Origin: Litomosoides sigmodontis
Lineage: Eukaryota; Nematoda; Chromadorea; Rhabditida; Onchocercidae
Direction: 5' to 3'
Length of the DNA: 64,000 nucleotides
Assembly: GCA_963070105.1 (NCBI GenBank)
Contig: OY718808.1
Coordinates: 5,867,738 to 5,931,737, forward strand
Part shown: positions 1-39,500 of the stretch, in pieces
How the letters are laid out: every line of letters begins with the position of its first letter
Numbering within the stretch: the stretch's first letter is position 1
Program-made: the position numbers and the translations under genes
The notes under the pieces: generated by a model
What the model was told of the DNA's origin: nothing
Databases searched by the model: none
What the model saw: the letters and a program-made list of their open reading frames with translations, nothing else

Positions 1-2817
1 TTGGCATTAAATAAAGACAGACATTTAAAATGAATTCACGTAGGATCGTATGTCTAGCATTACTATGTAGCAAAAGATTATATAAGAGAATCATTGATTG
101 ACTCATACAAAAACTTTTTATCAAATTTAAAATTATAAAATTTGAAATAACGACGAGCATATTTCATGAGGTGAAAAAGGCAGCACAGGAAGTAATAACA
201 ATGTTTTATAACAGATTTTAACACAACGTGTGCTACTCTCCTTTTTTTTTTTATAATCACTAATTAAAACAGAGATAAATAAGAGTAATGTTATCACTAT
301 CGTTCATATTTGGGTTAACAATTGATATATGAAGAATTGAGAATATTTTGAAATTATGACGAGCAGCAAACATTTACAGCGCACCGAACGCAATGCTAGT
401 GAAATATTCGTTTCTAATATTAACATCCAAATTTATAATTTGATTTTTTTCAATGCTGAAATTGTAAAATCTATCAGAAATATAAATGATAAGGATAAAG
501 TTCGAATTTATTGAAAGTAATAATAACTGATGTGAAAAAGCGAAAAAGAATTAATTGAAGAAAAAAAATTGAAATGAGAAAAATGCAGACGTATTGCGCA
601 GTTGACCGAAAATGTAAACAGTAAAGTAGTGAAAACTGCAATATCAGAGATTTTTCATTGAAGAGAAAAGAAGACAGCATAAAGAGAAACACTCCCATAT
701 TTAATTAGAAAGACAGAGAAGGTGATAAGAGACTCGTAAAATAAAAATTGTGCTGTTTTTTTTTTAAACTCAACAATAATTCGGGTCAATAATGTGAACT
801 AGAATCATCGCAAACACAGTGAATTTAGATAATAAGTTAATGGGTGATTAACAGTTCTAAAAGACATGAGTAATATTTCATGAGCTTTAATGATGTAAAG
901 CGGGAAAGGGATTGATGAAATAAATCGATGATCTTATAGGACTCTCATTCTTGTTACCTGAACATTTCTACTGTGATAATGCAGATGGGACACTGAACAA
1001 GTTCCTTGGTGTTGACATTCCAATCAATTCCATGTAGAATGTAAAACTTTCAAAACAGATCTATTGGCTCTTTATTGGTATATCTATTTTGAGTTTGATA
1101 TATTGAGCATTTAATTTCATAAGAAAAAGCTTTGTTATCATCGAATTTACTAACGTGAACTTACAATCTTTAAATTGTTAGAAAAAAATTTATTTAAGAA
1201 AACAAGTGGCCTCGAGGAAACTGCAATTTCTGATCTTACGAAGAGCATTATAAAACTTACAGATATTCAGGACAAATATTGCAGTGTATACATTTGCTGA
1301 TAAAAATTATGAGCAATAAACGGATAAAATGGTAATGCTAAAAAGTGTTATCATTTACAATGCTGCCATAGCGAGATAATTTAAAATTTTTTATGCTTTA
1401 ATAATTCCATTCGTAATACGTTTATAGCCAAAAAACTACTAACCTCTATTCTTCGCTGCTCGCAAAACCAATAACTAAAAAATTTCATTTAACTTACTCG
1501 CTCTCAATTTATATTTATATAACAGTGATGAAGAATGAAAATGCTTTTCCGTATTATCATAGATTAAAAAACAATAGGTTGGAAACATTCATGGAAGAGT
1601 TAGACAACACAGTATGCGCTTGTTAACATCACTTCGATGCGGTATGGCAAAGAACGCTTTCCTTCAAGAAAACATTCAACAGCAATAATTCTATTTGCAG
1701 TGGAATTATTACCGTCGAATGTTTTGCCATTTCACAATTGGATTGGTTTCAAACAATTAAACTACTGAAACACTCAAGCAGTGGAAAAGAGCACTAAGCC
1801 TAAAGTCATCTTCCAATTTTATTTGCCTTTTCTCAAAAAAAAAATTACACTGAAATTCTCAAAATGAAATTAGCAGGATCAACACAGTTCTCTTTTTAAG
1901 TCAATTCCATCGCCTTTTCAAACGAGTCGAAAAAATCAAACTTAGCGCCTACGCAAGTGCTGTCGAGGGAACCGAGCATTTTATGGGAGGTACATCTTGT
2001 AAACATTGCGTGTAATATCTATTCGCTCAAACGTAATCTATCCATGTCTCACCTACCGTGTCCTTTCCCGCCAAATGTTAATCTGTCATAATGTGTTACT
2101 ACTCATTGTATTACCTCCACTAAACTGTTTCCCATGTAAGTTACCAATCCTCTTCAGTGCTTGTAACCCGCCCCTCTCCATCAACTATATGTATATGTAG
2201 ATCATGTTCTCCCAGGAGCGGGAGGAGTATCTCATACCGTCGCGTCGCAGGGATTATTCCAGTACTGTTTCTATTCCTAACTAGTCGTATGTTGCTTACC
2301 CACTACTGTAACCGGATAGACCAATTATTCATATTTACCTTCGACTACGCAAACGAGCATTAAACCAACCAAACAAACTTCTCCAACAAAATTCACAACA
2401 AATGCAGTTAATATTTAATACAAAAATTTTGAATAAAATAAAAGGTCCTGCATCCTTGATGAATCATAAAGTAGCTACAATGCTTGAATGAGTTTAGCGA
2501 GGAAATATTCCTGTGCAGCTACAGAAAGCATCTCTGTCCTCACAATTTGCTTAATATTATGCTGTTAAGAAGAATAATCGTCAGTGTAACATATACTTGC
2601 AAAACAAAGCTATTCAAGCGAAAAATACACGCAGCAAAAATAAACGGCATACCCAGTAGACCATCATTCCAAAAGATCTGTCATCTATATCACTTGAGAG
2701 ACAATGCTTGCATTATAAGCTAAATTATAAAGTAAAATGTGAACTCAAACTGCGAAATAGACTCATATGCAACTGGCCTTGCAAACTGAAAAGGCCGAAA
2801 AGGAGGAAGGATGAGCT
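1..2817. other. Intergenic, downstream of the EF-Ts gene
   Basis: This is AT-rich sequence beyond the EF-Ts stop codon. I see no exon with coding character joined by splice sites on either strand. The stretch around 1930-2365 is richer in G+C and holds two overlapping plus-strand open frames of 64 and 68 codons (2006-2200 and 2157-2363), which I do not recognise. The EF-Ts 3' UTR must lie just left of 2818, but no AATAAA-type signal is obvious in the first few hundred bases. Confidence 0.5.
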
Positions 2818-5733
2818 TTAAACAGGCTCTTCGCTCTTACTCAACTCGACGCGATAAAAATCAACAATACTGGCTCCATGTCCAGAAACATATTCATAAA
2901 CTGTCTGTAAGGGATTCAGCATAAATGTCTGTCTTAATAGCTGCGTTTCATTTTCATCAATCTGCGTGATCTGGAAGAAACAAGGGATTGAAGATTTCTC
3001 AAAATATCGAGGAAAACTACAACTGTAAGACACCGACAGATGTTCAATGAAAACTTCTGGTTCATTTGTCCTATTTTTATTTGAATATAGTTTTTGCTAT
3101 CATTCGAACATTCCAGATCTTTTTACTTTATTTAATGAGCATTCTGTACAGTTTATACCATTACTGGTCACAGACATGCGCTCAACGTAATTCTTTTAAG
3201 ATTGCTTTTTTTGTTAGTTGTTGATTTTCTGTTATTAATGGAGTTTTGTCTGTTTTATATTCCGTTTATTTCAACCAGAAAAAATTCGAATGGTGAATTC
3301 AACCAATACTTCATATTTCAAGAATGTACATAAGTTATCTCACGTTGTGTCAATAGTGCTAGTGCAGCCCCTAATTCAGTAATAACAAATAAGTGGTATT
3401 AAAAGTATGCTACAAATCAATGATTTTTGAACGTTTTTAAACGATTTTTCAATTTAGAATTCAAATTCATTTCACCTTCCGTCCCTTTTCTTTAAATAAA
3501 GCAAGACATTTGAAAAGTTGCATCAAGCTATAACGAACCTCCCCATCGTAAAAGGCATTGCTTTCATCTCCCTGAGAGGTCTCCTCATTTCCGGGCACTG
3601 TTTTGCTTTCCGGCAACGTCGTACCTGGCGTTTTCTGCAACGGTGTACCCATTGTCAAAGTTCTAAAATATAGTGATCATTACAAAATTATACACAAAAA
3701 TAACAATAATACTCACATGATTTAGTTAAGAAGAGCATAATGATAAGATAAAAAATTAATGGAAACTTGAATATGGACTGAATCAAAGTTCAAATTTCAT
3801 CCTCCAAACTCGAATAAAATCTCTTATCTTGTTCACATTTACATAAATTTTCTATGGACATCAAACACATTTTAAATTTCTACGGTGGCCGTTAAAGAAA
3901 TTTACCTCATTCCCACAATATGTTGACATAATTGTAGACCCAGCTTTTCTGTTGGAAAATTAGTGTTGTTCAACCTCTTCAGACCAACAACAGCTACATA
4001 TCTTCCCATACATAATGTTTCAGTACCTTCTTAACAGAAAATTGTTTACTAATTAACTTGTCTTGAATGTCTTAAAACAACGATTTCAAATAATAAATAA
4101 ATTTACATCATGCCTAAGCAAACCTTTGGGATGTGCGTAGCCAAAGAGTTGAATATCAGGTGGTGTTAATATTAATTGCGCTCTTGAAAGAGTTATATTT
4201 TCACCAAGTTTACCGATTGCTTCCGTAATCAAGTCTTTCACTGGCTTGTCATTTTCGGCTGTTTTGAGGGAATCAATATCTGATATGAAATGTTAATAAC
4301 AGAATCGGCTAAAATATTACAAATGCCGATAAAACTACGCATCTGATGCTCCACAAATTTTTTGCCTAAATTCCCAAATCTAACATAGCGTAAGATCTTG
4401 AACAATTGGGAAGAGACAAAGTGAAATCTGAAAACTCCTACAAAAAACGAAACATAAAAGCACGACAATTTGAAACAAACCTTATTCTTGATCAAAATTT
4501 CTCCCTCTCCCTCCTCCTCCCCCCGCAGAAATTTCACTTCTAAAACAGTAATACCAAAAACGAAAGTCTGTAAACGAAAAACAACAAAATGCCTAATTGC
4601 GAAATTAGCTGTTACTAAAAACGGTTACTCACTTAAACTCAGTAGCTCAAAGCCATCAGCACTTGTTCCATCTCGATCAGCAGCATGCAAAACCGCTTTA
4701 ACTACATCTTCTACCTAAAATTATTCCATGAAAATAATTCAGATCCATAAAAATAACAGCAAATCTGAAATAAAACAAGGTGATAACCTCACAATGAAAA
4801 ATGATTTCTGAACTTTCATTACAGTCTTAATAAGCAATTCTTCAGGATTAGATTTTTCTATACATATATAAACTATAAATCCAAAAACCTACCAGTCGCT
4901 TAAAATCTTCACTCCTAGAAACGAAATCCGTTTCACAATTCAGTTCAACGATAGCTGCCTTGTTGAAATTTGTTATCACCGATACAACTCCTTGTTTTGT
5001 TGGCCTACCACTAAGTCTGCAAGTCAATTTTAATTTCTGGAATTCCAAAATATAAAAAGCATACTTTTAAAGACACAAAAGATTACTAACAATTACTTTG
5101 CAGCTTTTTCCCAGCCTTCTTCTATAGCTCTCTTTTTCAACCACTTGATAGCGTCATCCAAATTATCAGGCCCAAATTCATTTAGTGCTTTGCGGCAATT
5201 CACATAACTGTACCCAGTCTTTTTTCGCAATTCTTTTAATGCCTGAAAGAAACACATGAAACAATTATTCATTGATACTATGAAATGAACCAAAAAATTA
5301 CTGTGAACTAATTCTATTATAGCTTAAAGGATGAACTTATACTATTGGTTTGAACTAAAACGTGAGATATGCATTGATATAAGTTTCCAATTACAAAGGT
5401 TTTGTTCGATAAGAGCTAGGCCAAACTTGAATATCAATGCCTGATGCAGGAACATGACTGAGATCTGAGAGAAACCAAATTATCACAAAATTAACAATTA
5501 TAACAAAATTAACTCATTCTGTTAGATTTGTCCAAAAATTTTGAATCTGAATTTCCTATGAAATTAGCATGTCAAGAACATCTGTATTACACGTGAAATT
5601 AGCCCTCTTCAAAGGATTGAAACATTACTTCTTTCGTGGTACTCGGTGCAGGTACAGCGACGGTAGCCGAACACAGTCGACGGAGACTTTTTTTGAGCAC
5701 AATTAACGGAATTAATTGTCGTGAGGCAATCAT
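2818..5733 (-). CDS. tsfm: Mitochondrial elongation factor Ts (EF-Ts), 8 exons, complete
   Basis: This is the guanine-nucleotide exchange factor that recycles EF-Tu during mitochondrial translation. Exons in coding order: 5629-5733, 5097-5242, 4893-5016, 4633-4714, 4124-4279, 3906-4029, 3539-3662, 2818-2970. They total 1014 nt, or 337 residues plus TAA, with all phases matching. Exon 1 (residues 1-35) is rich in Arg, Lys and hydroxylated residues without acids until its end, as in a mitochondrial presequence. Exon 2 is the N-terminal UBA-like domain ([13 protein letters not shown]...). Exon 3 carries the EF-Tu-contacting TDFV motif at residues 113-116. Exon 5 holds the [16 protein letters not shown] stretch typical of the core domain, and the last exon ends with [19 protein letters not shown]. 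The start is the first ATG after a good splice acceptor. The exon 5 donor is GTTTGC and the exon 7 donor GTTCGT. These were chosen because they alone keep frame and family alignment. Confidence 0.95.
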
Positions 5734-5738
5734 TCAAT

Positions 5739-5750
5739 CTCTTAAAAATG
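5739..5750 (-). promoter_or_regulatory. Probable trans-splice acceptor ahead of EF-Ts
   Basis: On the minus strand the sequence reads catttttaag followed seven bases later by the EF-Ts ATG at 5733-5731. A pyrimidine-rich AG so close to the start is typical of nematode spliced-leader addition. No upstream cis exon is needed to complete the protein. Confidence 0.4.
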
Positions 5751-7587
5751 TAAAATAAAGCTAATAAATGAATACCTTAGGGTGCAACAGCAAGCCACAC
5801 CATGACTTTAGTGTTAGCGCTCAAAATTAACGCATGAGATACGAGATTTTCGTTTCGTCCACATATACATGTTCTTAGCAAGCATGCTTTTCAGGGAGCG
5901 GGAGATTTAAGATGGTCGCCGACCCTCAGTTTGTACTGATGTGTCATTCTGATTCTCCTACAGAAGCGTCATGCCCTCACGGAAGAGACACGCAGCGCTC
6001 TAAGCCTAGCTAACTGTATCAGACGTGACCGAGTGGGACGCTAAGACGCTGCGTTCTCTTTCACAACATAGGTTTTGGCACAGATGTTGTCGGCAGTTGG
6101 AAACTAAAGTTTCTAAAACTTCCTTCAGTGCTTTTGAAATCTCAATTCAGTCATTTCATATTTTTACTAGGATCTGTATGGTCCTAAAAAATGTGACCCC
6201 TTTTCGACAATTACTGGTTCTTTGATATTTCCAAAGTCTTTCTGTTCCACATGGACAGTGAATTCAATGTGGCATATCCCATCTCTTAGTGAAATATGTA
6301 CATATTTCGGACAAATCAGCCTGTTCCTCTCCTGTTTTTCTCAGTAGAAATATTTCAAAAGTTACACTTTGCTGCTACATCAATTCCATTTTAGGACAAC
6401 AAAACACAGTAAGCCATTAAATAAACAATTTTATTCCTTACTCACCAGACAATTTATTCTTTCTTCCTTCGATAAATATATGGACAACACCGATATAATG
6501 AAAAGATGAAATCTTCAAAGAAAAAGTAATACAGAATAATAGATGAGATTCGCTTTTGCATACATCAAAATACACGATTAAGTTAGATATACGGCAAAAT
6601 TCCGTCACAACATTCGCGACGAAGTTACAATTTTTTAAACGAAAGTTCATTATCCTCGAAAACTTAGCAGAAGGATCTTGCTTCCACTAAATCTGGCGTA
6701 GTATGGTTAAGTTAGCGATTAGCCAATAATAAGTTTGCTAAAGTCAGAATGAAATTCCAAGCTGCATAACTCAGATATCAGCAGTTTTCTCAATACTACT
6801 ACATAAGCACTGAAGTTTTCTGTTATTTTAAAGTAAATATCCAGCAATACATTTATAGTTGGAGAATGCCCTTCCTTTAAAGTTCAGATCATAATCACTG
6901 TCCAGATATACAGAAAATGCAACAGACGAAAAATTTTTTGAATGGAAAAGAAAAAAATGAAAATGACATCAAGAATTCTCGTTCCAAATATCAAAGTACA
7001 AGGGCGGAATTTTGACATAAATTATCCTAGTGATTGGACGATCTTCAGATGATGGATAACCTCATAATTTAAAACTTTAGTGCTGCTTCTGCATGCCCCT
7101 ATCATCATTCTGCACTGAATTCAAGATCATTTTTTCATCAAAAAAAATCATCATCTAACTCCACATTGCAAACTAAGTAGTCTCTAATCAAGATTTTGTC
7201 AAAGACGCCTGCCAAAGTTTTTTCGTCTACCACCAATCACAAAATTATTTTCAAACCAATAATAAAGTAACTAATTGCGTCATGAAACGACAATTCAACA
7301 ACAATTAGGAAATCCACTTTGAGCAAAAACAGATGAAATCTACGTTGTTACAATCTAATTAAGCCTAATTAGAAATTAATGGAATGTTTGACGAAATGAT
7401 GAATAACATCATGCGCCTTCTGGGAAAAGATAAAACTTCTCAATCGATATGAGTTACAAGCAGAAATTTGGTTTTTTTCCTGAACAGAAAGACAGACATC
7501 CCTTGTTCCTTCAAATAAATCGAGACATATTCCCTCTGCAAATAAATGTGCTTTCCATCATTATGGAACAGCACCACCTAGATAACG
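5751..7587. other. Spacer between EF-Ts and the RIN-like gene
   Basis: No coding exon is evident here. The right part should contain the 3' UTR of the RIN-like gene, whose TAA is at 7590-7588, and the left part the EF-Ts promoter. A G+C-richer patch at about 5880-6080 interrupts the AT-rich background. It contains a plus-strand open frame of about 33 codons from 5912 and a tRNA A-box-like string near 6025. I assign no function to it. Confidence 0.5.
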
Positions 7588-32574
<24,987 letters not shown>

Positions 32575-33231
32575 TTCGACGAGCACTATAACAAATGACA
32601 ACATTTATAGATTAAAATCCCATTTCATCACCACAAACACTAAACAACTGTGCCGCTCAAATAATGAGTCTATCACTTTCAAAGGTTTAATTTGCATACT
32701 CTTCCCTACCATACTGTTCAATATCTATCATCCAATCTTAATTAACATATTCCAACAATGAATGCTTCAATTCTATAACCTCAAGGAAATCCTCAAATCA
32801 CGTTTAAATTCGCGAATTTTTTAATTTTCCTATTTTAAAATCCACGAATTCTTTGATGAACTGGTAGTTATTTAATGTCCAAAAATATTTTCAAATTAAT
32901 TTTAAAATGCACCATCCATGCGAGAAGAAAAACTAAGTGAAAAGGTCAAAAGCATGCTACATTTGACAGAAGCGATGCTATGGTTACGAACAGATATGGT
33001 TACGAATGGATGGACGGTGGGCGAGACATTGTGATCATTGCACGAGTGACCAGTGAAGGTGGGTCCGATCGGGATGGATCGATGATAGAGGCGGATATAC
33101 AGAACAAACACAATAACTAGCAACAGCAAACAGAACACGAGATGATGAGTGGATCAGTCCTATGACACTTACGACAGTTATGCACTGAGAGTGAAAGTAC
33201 CGTTGCAAGACTCGTAGAGAGAAAAAGCAAT

Positions 33232-33233
<2 letters not shown>

Positions 33234-33277
<44 letters not shown>
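33234..33277. repeat. (GA)n microsatellite
   Basis: A run of about 22 GA dinucleotides lies some 660 bases upstream of the tentative RIN-like start codon. Ser-Leu repeat open frames on the minus strand over this tract are repeat artefacts. GA tracts upstream of genes can bind GAGA-type factors, but nothing here shows that. Confidence 0.95.
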
Positions 33278-33281
<4 letters not shown>

Positions 33282-36200
33282 TTAATTGCTATCATTTTTG
33301 AAAGAAAAAATTGAAAATATTTCTGTCAGTTCTATTAAAATATCTGTTGCATCGTTTGCTACGTATTGCAAGCGAATGATTCACCCCACAAATAATCCAT
33401 CAAGAAATCATCGTTGCTAATTATAATTTTATTTTCGCTCATTTTTAAATTTAGCATGAAAAAGAAAATGGGTATGTTAGCTTAGTGTGAAAGTACTGGG
33501 AGGGGGGAAAAGGTGAGCGGATGTTGAAGTGGCGGTGAGTGGCATGAAATGAAAGCATTCGTTGGACATTGTGTTATCGGTAGTTGCGCATCTCTCCTCA
33601 TACAAACGACGAACCGTCGTCGTCCTCTTCAACACCTCACCAGCTTTTAGACAGGAAGGGAAGACAAGCTAGTAAAGCTGAAGCATTCATCACATATTTC
33701 AGCTAATTAGCCAACCTACTTATTTCATACTTTACTTAATCCACTTATTCCATTAAACAAATTAGCAAATCCAATTTTGTAATTTTATAAAAAATGGCAC
33801 TTCAATACGCTAATCAAAAGGCACACAAAAGGCGAATGATTCATACTTATTTGTGAACGAAAAAGAATTAAAAAAGTAAAAAATTTAAAAAGGTACGATT
33901 TGGCAATTGATTAGATTTCAACGTTAAACTTTAAACATTTTAATATGATTGATAAAGCTAATTTACATCCCTCAAACAATGCTAAGTCATAGGAAAAAGT
34001 AAACTTTGAATTGGTGTAAGTTTCAAAATAAACTTATTTGAAGGTAAATTGCAAGAGGTATTCGCAAGACTTCGTCATGAAATAATAATTCCTTCTAAAC
34101 AAATATTGCTTAAGTATGGCAACAAAAAAATGCACGTAAACTTAGAGCTGTCGGTTAAAGTGAATTTGATGAGAGAACTAAATGTTCACTAACTAAGATT
34201 TGATTCCATTCGTGATCTTTGCTCCTTTAATTTAAATTCATTTATGAGCACATCAAATAAGTGCGGAATATTTAGCACAGAAATTAAGGGCCAAGAAAGT
34301 TGATGAAGTGAATTACAGAAATTCATTTCAATGCTAACATTACAATAGCAAAAGAATGAAAGAATTGAATGATTCATTTGCGAATTCCTAACCCAACAAA
34401 CCTTTGCGCCTTGGCGATAAAATAATACTTTACAACATTACAGCACGCAAAGTTTTCCAGTTAGAATTAACCGCAATTTTTTAAATTAACATTTTCAGCA
34501 ATTTTATAAATTTCACTTTTCTTCAACCATAAATTATACTTTCCAGAGAGAGACTTAGAGAGAGAGGGGAAAGGTGAAGTGTTCACCTTTCATCATCTGA
34601 CTTCATCCTTGCCACCTTTCATTCAAATTAATTCAACGATATGAAAAAGGAGAAAAAAACATTACGGTCACCTTCCTCACATTCCATCAATTAAATTTGC
34701 CTGTCAAGTGCAGAAATCATTTTAAAAAAAATGAAAAGCAAATGGATTGTATGTGCAAAATATTATTCCAAAAAAAGACGATTCACTCTGAGCAACGGTT
34801 GACCTTCGTGAGACTTTTTGCGTAGTTTGTTGACTGAAAAGGAAAACAGAGAGAGAGAGAGAAAGAGGGAGGGCGAAAATTTTGCCATGGAAATCATTGA
34901 ATTGAAAGAGACAAACCAATATTGCCCAAAGAGTAGTTGATGTTTCAGAGATGAAAATAACATTAATCAAATTCCTTCCTCATTTCATCTCTGCTATAAA
35001 GTGAATTTATTGAAAGTTAGAACTGTCACTATTCATTTTAAATTCCAATTTAACAAGGGAATAATTTTACATGTGTTTTCAGAATGATGAGGAAAGATGA
35101 GACAGAACAAAACAACGCACTTGTTTTTTTTATGAAATTTCGTTATTTATTAACTCTAATTACCAATACTTGATGAATTGTTATCTAAAATCAATTAAAT
35201 AAATAAAGTTTTCAAGCAACTGTTTCATAAAATTTACATATGAAAATCAAAAAAGTTTAATTATTTGATATTTGAGGCTGTGATTTTTTCGCTTCTTTCT
35301 ATTAAGATGGAATTGAGGAGGGATGTTTCAAATTTCAAATACTATAAGATATAGAAAAAAATCGTAGCTTCAAATATCAAACAATTAAGCTTTTAAGATT
35401 TCAAGTACTATATGATTACTATAATGTACCATAATAGTGTAAGATCATAAGAGAAAGTATTTCAAATACCATAAATCCATAAGACATAGAAAGAAATCGT
35501 TTTGAAGTTATCCTCCGTACGCTATCATCAATTTTCTAAGAGGTCAAAGACTACATTGAGGAAGTTGAAATTAGTGCAGTAGAAGAGGGCGCTATGGCAA
35601 ATAACGCATGCAAAGAGCAAAGGTCACGTCATTAGGGCCATTTAGGGCGGAAGGATTAAAAGAGTGAAATTTTTCGAGAGGATCGAAGGTTGCTGTTTTG
35701 AGGGAATTATTGATTTGTAAGATTGAAGCAACAATGTCACGTTACATATGCAAAACAATTCATAGAAATATGCGGTACATTTTAGAGAATTAGGAGAAAT
35801 GTAAATTATTCATTAATTATCCGTGAAAGATCACGTTTGTCGTTAATCGCTGATAACTACGCCCACTTAAATGAATACACAAAAGTAAAATGCTCTAGAC
35901 TTTGCATTCTATTAGCATCACTCTTTGTCACATCCTTCCGTGGAATTGGCAGCTCTTCCTTTTTTTCTTTCTCTCTCTCTTCTCTCCTTCTCTCTTTTGT
36001 TCTACACCATTAAAGAGGTGCGATAATTGACTAAATATACATCAAATTTGTTAGTTGCCACCTACATGTAAGTGAAAATTTGCTTTTTTCCATTAGAGGC
36101 TAACTAGTAGAGCTAACTTTAATCGTCGCATAAAAGAGTCGTATGAAGGAAGGATGGATTGATGGATGGAAGGAAAGGAAGTTTCCACATTTTAAGTGGG

Positions 36201-36540
36201 ACATTTGCGCTGCTGTCCACAACGCCGCTTTCTTGCATGAAAATGAAAAGGAAGGCGATTTGTAGTGTAATTTAATAAAATACAACCAAATTTTCTTTGA
36301 CAAGTGGGAATTAATTTGAAAATTTCTGAAATCATTTATGCGTCGTACCGCATTAGCATATTGAAAAGACTTTTCCTTGAATTATTCAACAAATGGCGCA
36401 TTTCGTAAACATACATTGCAGCCTTCAATAGTATTCGTCAATACTAATATTTAAATTTAATCAATAGAAAATTGCAAAAAAAATAAAAATATATAAAAGG
36501 GAAAAAACCGCATATTTTTACACTTGTAGAAATACTGACG

Positions 36541-36577
36541 AAATTTTGCAAGCAAATGAAATTTGTTTGCAAAATTT
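36541..36577. repeat. Short hairpin (17-bp arms, 3-base loop)
   Basis: AAATTTTGCAAGCAAAT and its reverse complement, with one G-T type mismatch, flank a 3-base loop. It lies in a gene-poor spacer and no function is evident. Confidence 0.7.
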
Positions 36578-39500
36578 TGAAATTAGATGAAAATATGAAA
36601 AACTATCTTTTTGTACTATTTATAGGTCATATTCAGCATCTCGTCATATTCAGAATTTCCAGACGTGAAAAGTCCATTTTCAATGCTTTAGAAAAGAAGC
36701 AGAGATTGACAGAGGTTCTTTGCGGTGACTGTCATCTACAGCTTTAAAGCATTTCATTCCATTGCTCAATTTCAATGCAAGCAATTCTGACGACAAAAAT
36801 GAATTCTTGCGATAATAAACTAAACTACGAAAATTCGAGCAAACAGCTCATTACTAAATCTTCAATTTCGATGAAATTATATTTTATTAAAAGTGCAGCA
36901 AAGCAATTCACGTAATTTCGATCGGTCGATCTGTTGAGTAGAAAAAATGGGAAAGAGCAGTTATATGAACTGCGTGCAACAAACAATAAATAATGATTTA
37001 AACAATTTTAAACTGTGTCCAGCGGCCTTTATATTTCCGCATTAGTTGTATCCATTTTTAAATTAAAGCAGAACTTTCGTGTTTCAATTGTTAAAAATCA
37101 TAATCACTGAGAGAATGCGTGAAATTGCGATTAAGTGAACTAGAAATGATTTGCTATAAAAGAAAACTTTAACGGTAATGAGAAGTAACCAATGAAAGTG
37201 AATGGAGTGAAGTGGACGAATCGGATCGAAGTTTAACGTCGCACTAGAAAAGCGAATCAATTCGCTGTCACTTGACCTGTAAAACATTTTGATGTCATTC
37301 ACTTTTATTGAAATTGAATTTGGATTTTTAAAATTGAAAAATTTGCTGATGAAAGGAATTCTGTGAAGTTTACCCTTCCTAAATTAAATGCTAAAAGTAA
37401 TACCAAAACTATTCGAAAGTGTTGAAATGTATTAGAAATTGTATTTAATGTACCTCAAATATGTTTCGTTGGAAAATAGAAGGTGCAAAAGCAAATTAGT
37501 AAATTCGACGCATTTATTTTAATCTATTATTTAATAAAAATACTAACAATGACAATAAAATATTAAACGACAAATTGATATTAATTTAAATAAGCTTACT
37601 TCGCAAAATCGAACTTTTAATTAGAAGCGTTGGGAAAAGTAAGAGGAATTTTGACCGCTTTGCACATTTATCCATCGACCGCGATAACTCGTCAGCTGAG
37701 AAGTCTAGGAAGATTCGAAGTGAGTTGATTCAATCAATGATAAACACTGTGGAACGGCTTAGAGTATGTCCTTCTCAATAAACCAGACGACACAGGTAAG
37801 ATTATCCCTGTCAAGGCTACCGGTAATCTGACAGCATTCACTCTCCCCAAGGACAAACAATTCAATCAACTGATTAATTACTGGCTTTTCAATTCGATAC
37901 CACTTATTACTGATACCCAAAGCAATTCGATCACTTTCATCACAGTCGAGCAGAGACAAAGGAGGGAAGAGAGAGGGAGGTCAGGTGCACAAATAAGTGA
38001 TGTGCGGATTCGCAATAAGCCTTTCGCAAAAGAAGCTTGCGATTTTTCATTCTTCGGCAACAGGCATGAAAAATAACGATTTTCGCATCATACGAAGCGA
38101 CTGCTCTATGTATGACATTTAAATTTCAAATATTATTTCACATTATCAGTTGCTGACAAACATAAAATGTTGTCACTTTAACCATCTCATTATAAGAATT
38201 GGGAGTAAATGGAAAAAGCGATTTTATTCTTAAAGCGAAATGAAATTAAATATTTGCAGAAGTAAGGAAAAAAAAGCTACCAATTTTGCAGCTATCAAAT
38301 GAAAGCCTAAAACGAAAAGACTAGAACGATTAGCCGACCTATTGTCCATCGAATTTCAGCAAAGAAGATAGGCAGAAATAATAGTTTTAACTTTTTTACA
38401 TCGTTTAACAGCTGTTGAGCAGAAGGCAATGTTTATGTGAAATATCTAATTATCTTCGCCCACATAAGCAATTGCTAAAAGTTAACAGGAATAATGAGAT
38501 ATGAAAAAGTAGGAAATGTTGCAGAATATTCCGGTTTCTTGCTAGAGGACTTCATTTACGAGAGGTTGTTTATCTATCTCTTCCGACATCCCTTTGTTGC
38601 ATTCGACAATTTCATGATACCTCTCTACGCCATCAATTTAGGGCTCTCTGTTAACAAAAGGCTGTTCAAATGGAAACGAAAGTGAGTGGTCGTGCTAAGG
38701 GCTCAACGGTCAGTGGTTGAAGAAATGAATTGATAGATGGAATTTTCGACCATCGTAAAATGAACAGTTGCGGGCAACCAAATTCTCCCACTCTCTCCCT
38801 CTCTTTTCCTTAGTATTTCAGTCTCTGTGAAGTGACAGGCATTAGGCGCTGCGTTTCAATTGTGGCATTACAATACCGCCATTTGTTCCCTACTTTTAAT
38901 GGAATAACTGCTATTTTACAAAACGCAAAAAAAATTACTTATGAAATATTTTGTTGCAAGTAGCCGGAATGTTAACACTAAATAATTTCAAATTTTATTT
39001 GACAATAGCAATTATCACAATGAACTCATCGTGCAATAACCAAACTCAATTACTTACCGTTTTCCCAATGGAATGGAAATTAGTAAGGACTAAAATAGCC
39101 ACGTAAATAATGTTCAGTGTGATTTCAAACATTTAACTCTTTGCAGTTAATTAAAATTAAAAAAAATTGATTTGAATGTACTTTTATAGTCGTATTTTTT
39201 ATTTGAAATATTATTATTTTCCTGTCTCTTCAACATTGTCAAAAACTGACAGAATCGGTGAGACCAAACAGTTATTTTTTTCGCCTTTTAAGAGATCGTT
39301 GGTTGAATGGATTAAATTCAGTCGATCGGTCAATAACAACCAATCCATTCCTTCGAATGCGATCGTTTCGTTTGTGCAAATATCAAATGATAAGTGGTAA
39401 TAATCACAAGAGTTTGGTGACGTAACGTAAGTCACTTTAGACAAAAAAGTGCTAAAGTAGGGAAACACGCATTGCATTTGAATGTAAGAGACAATTCCAA

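Noticed and set aside
6020..6060. tRNA gene suggested by an A-box-like string
   Set aside because: No B box, no paired acceptor stem and no T-loop were found downstream.
33035..33295. Open frame with a Ser-Leu repeat
   Set aside because: This is an artefact of the (GA)n tract on the opposite strand, with no splice or homology support.
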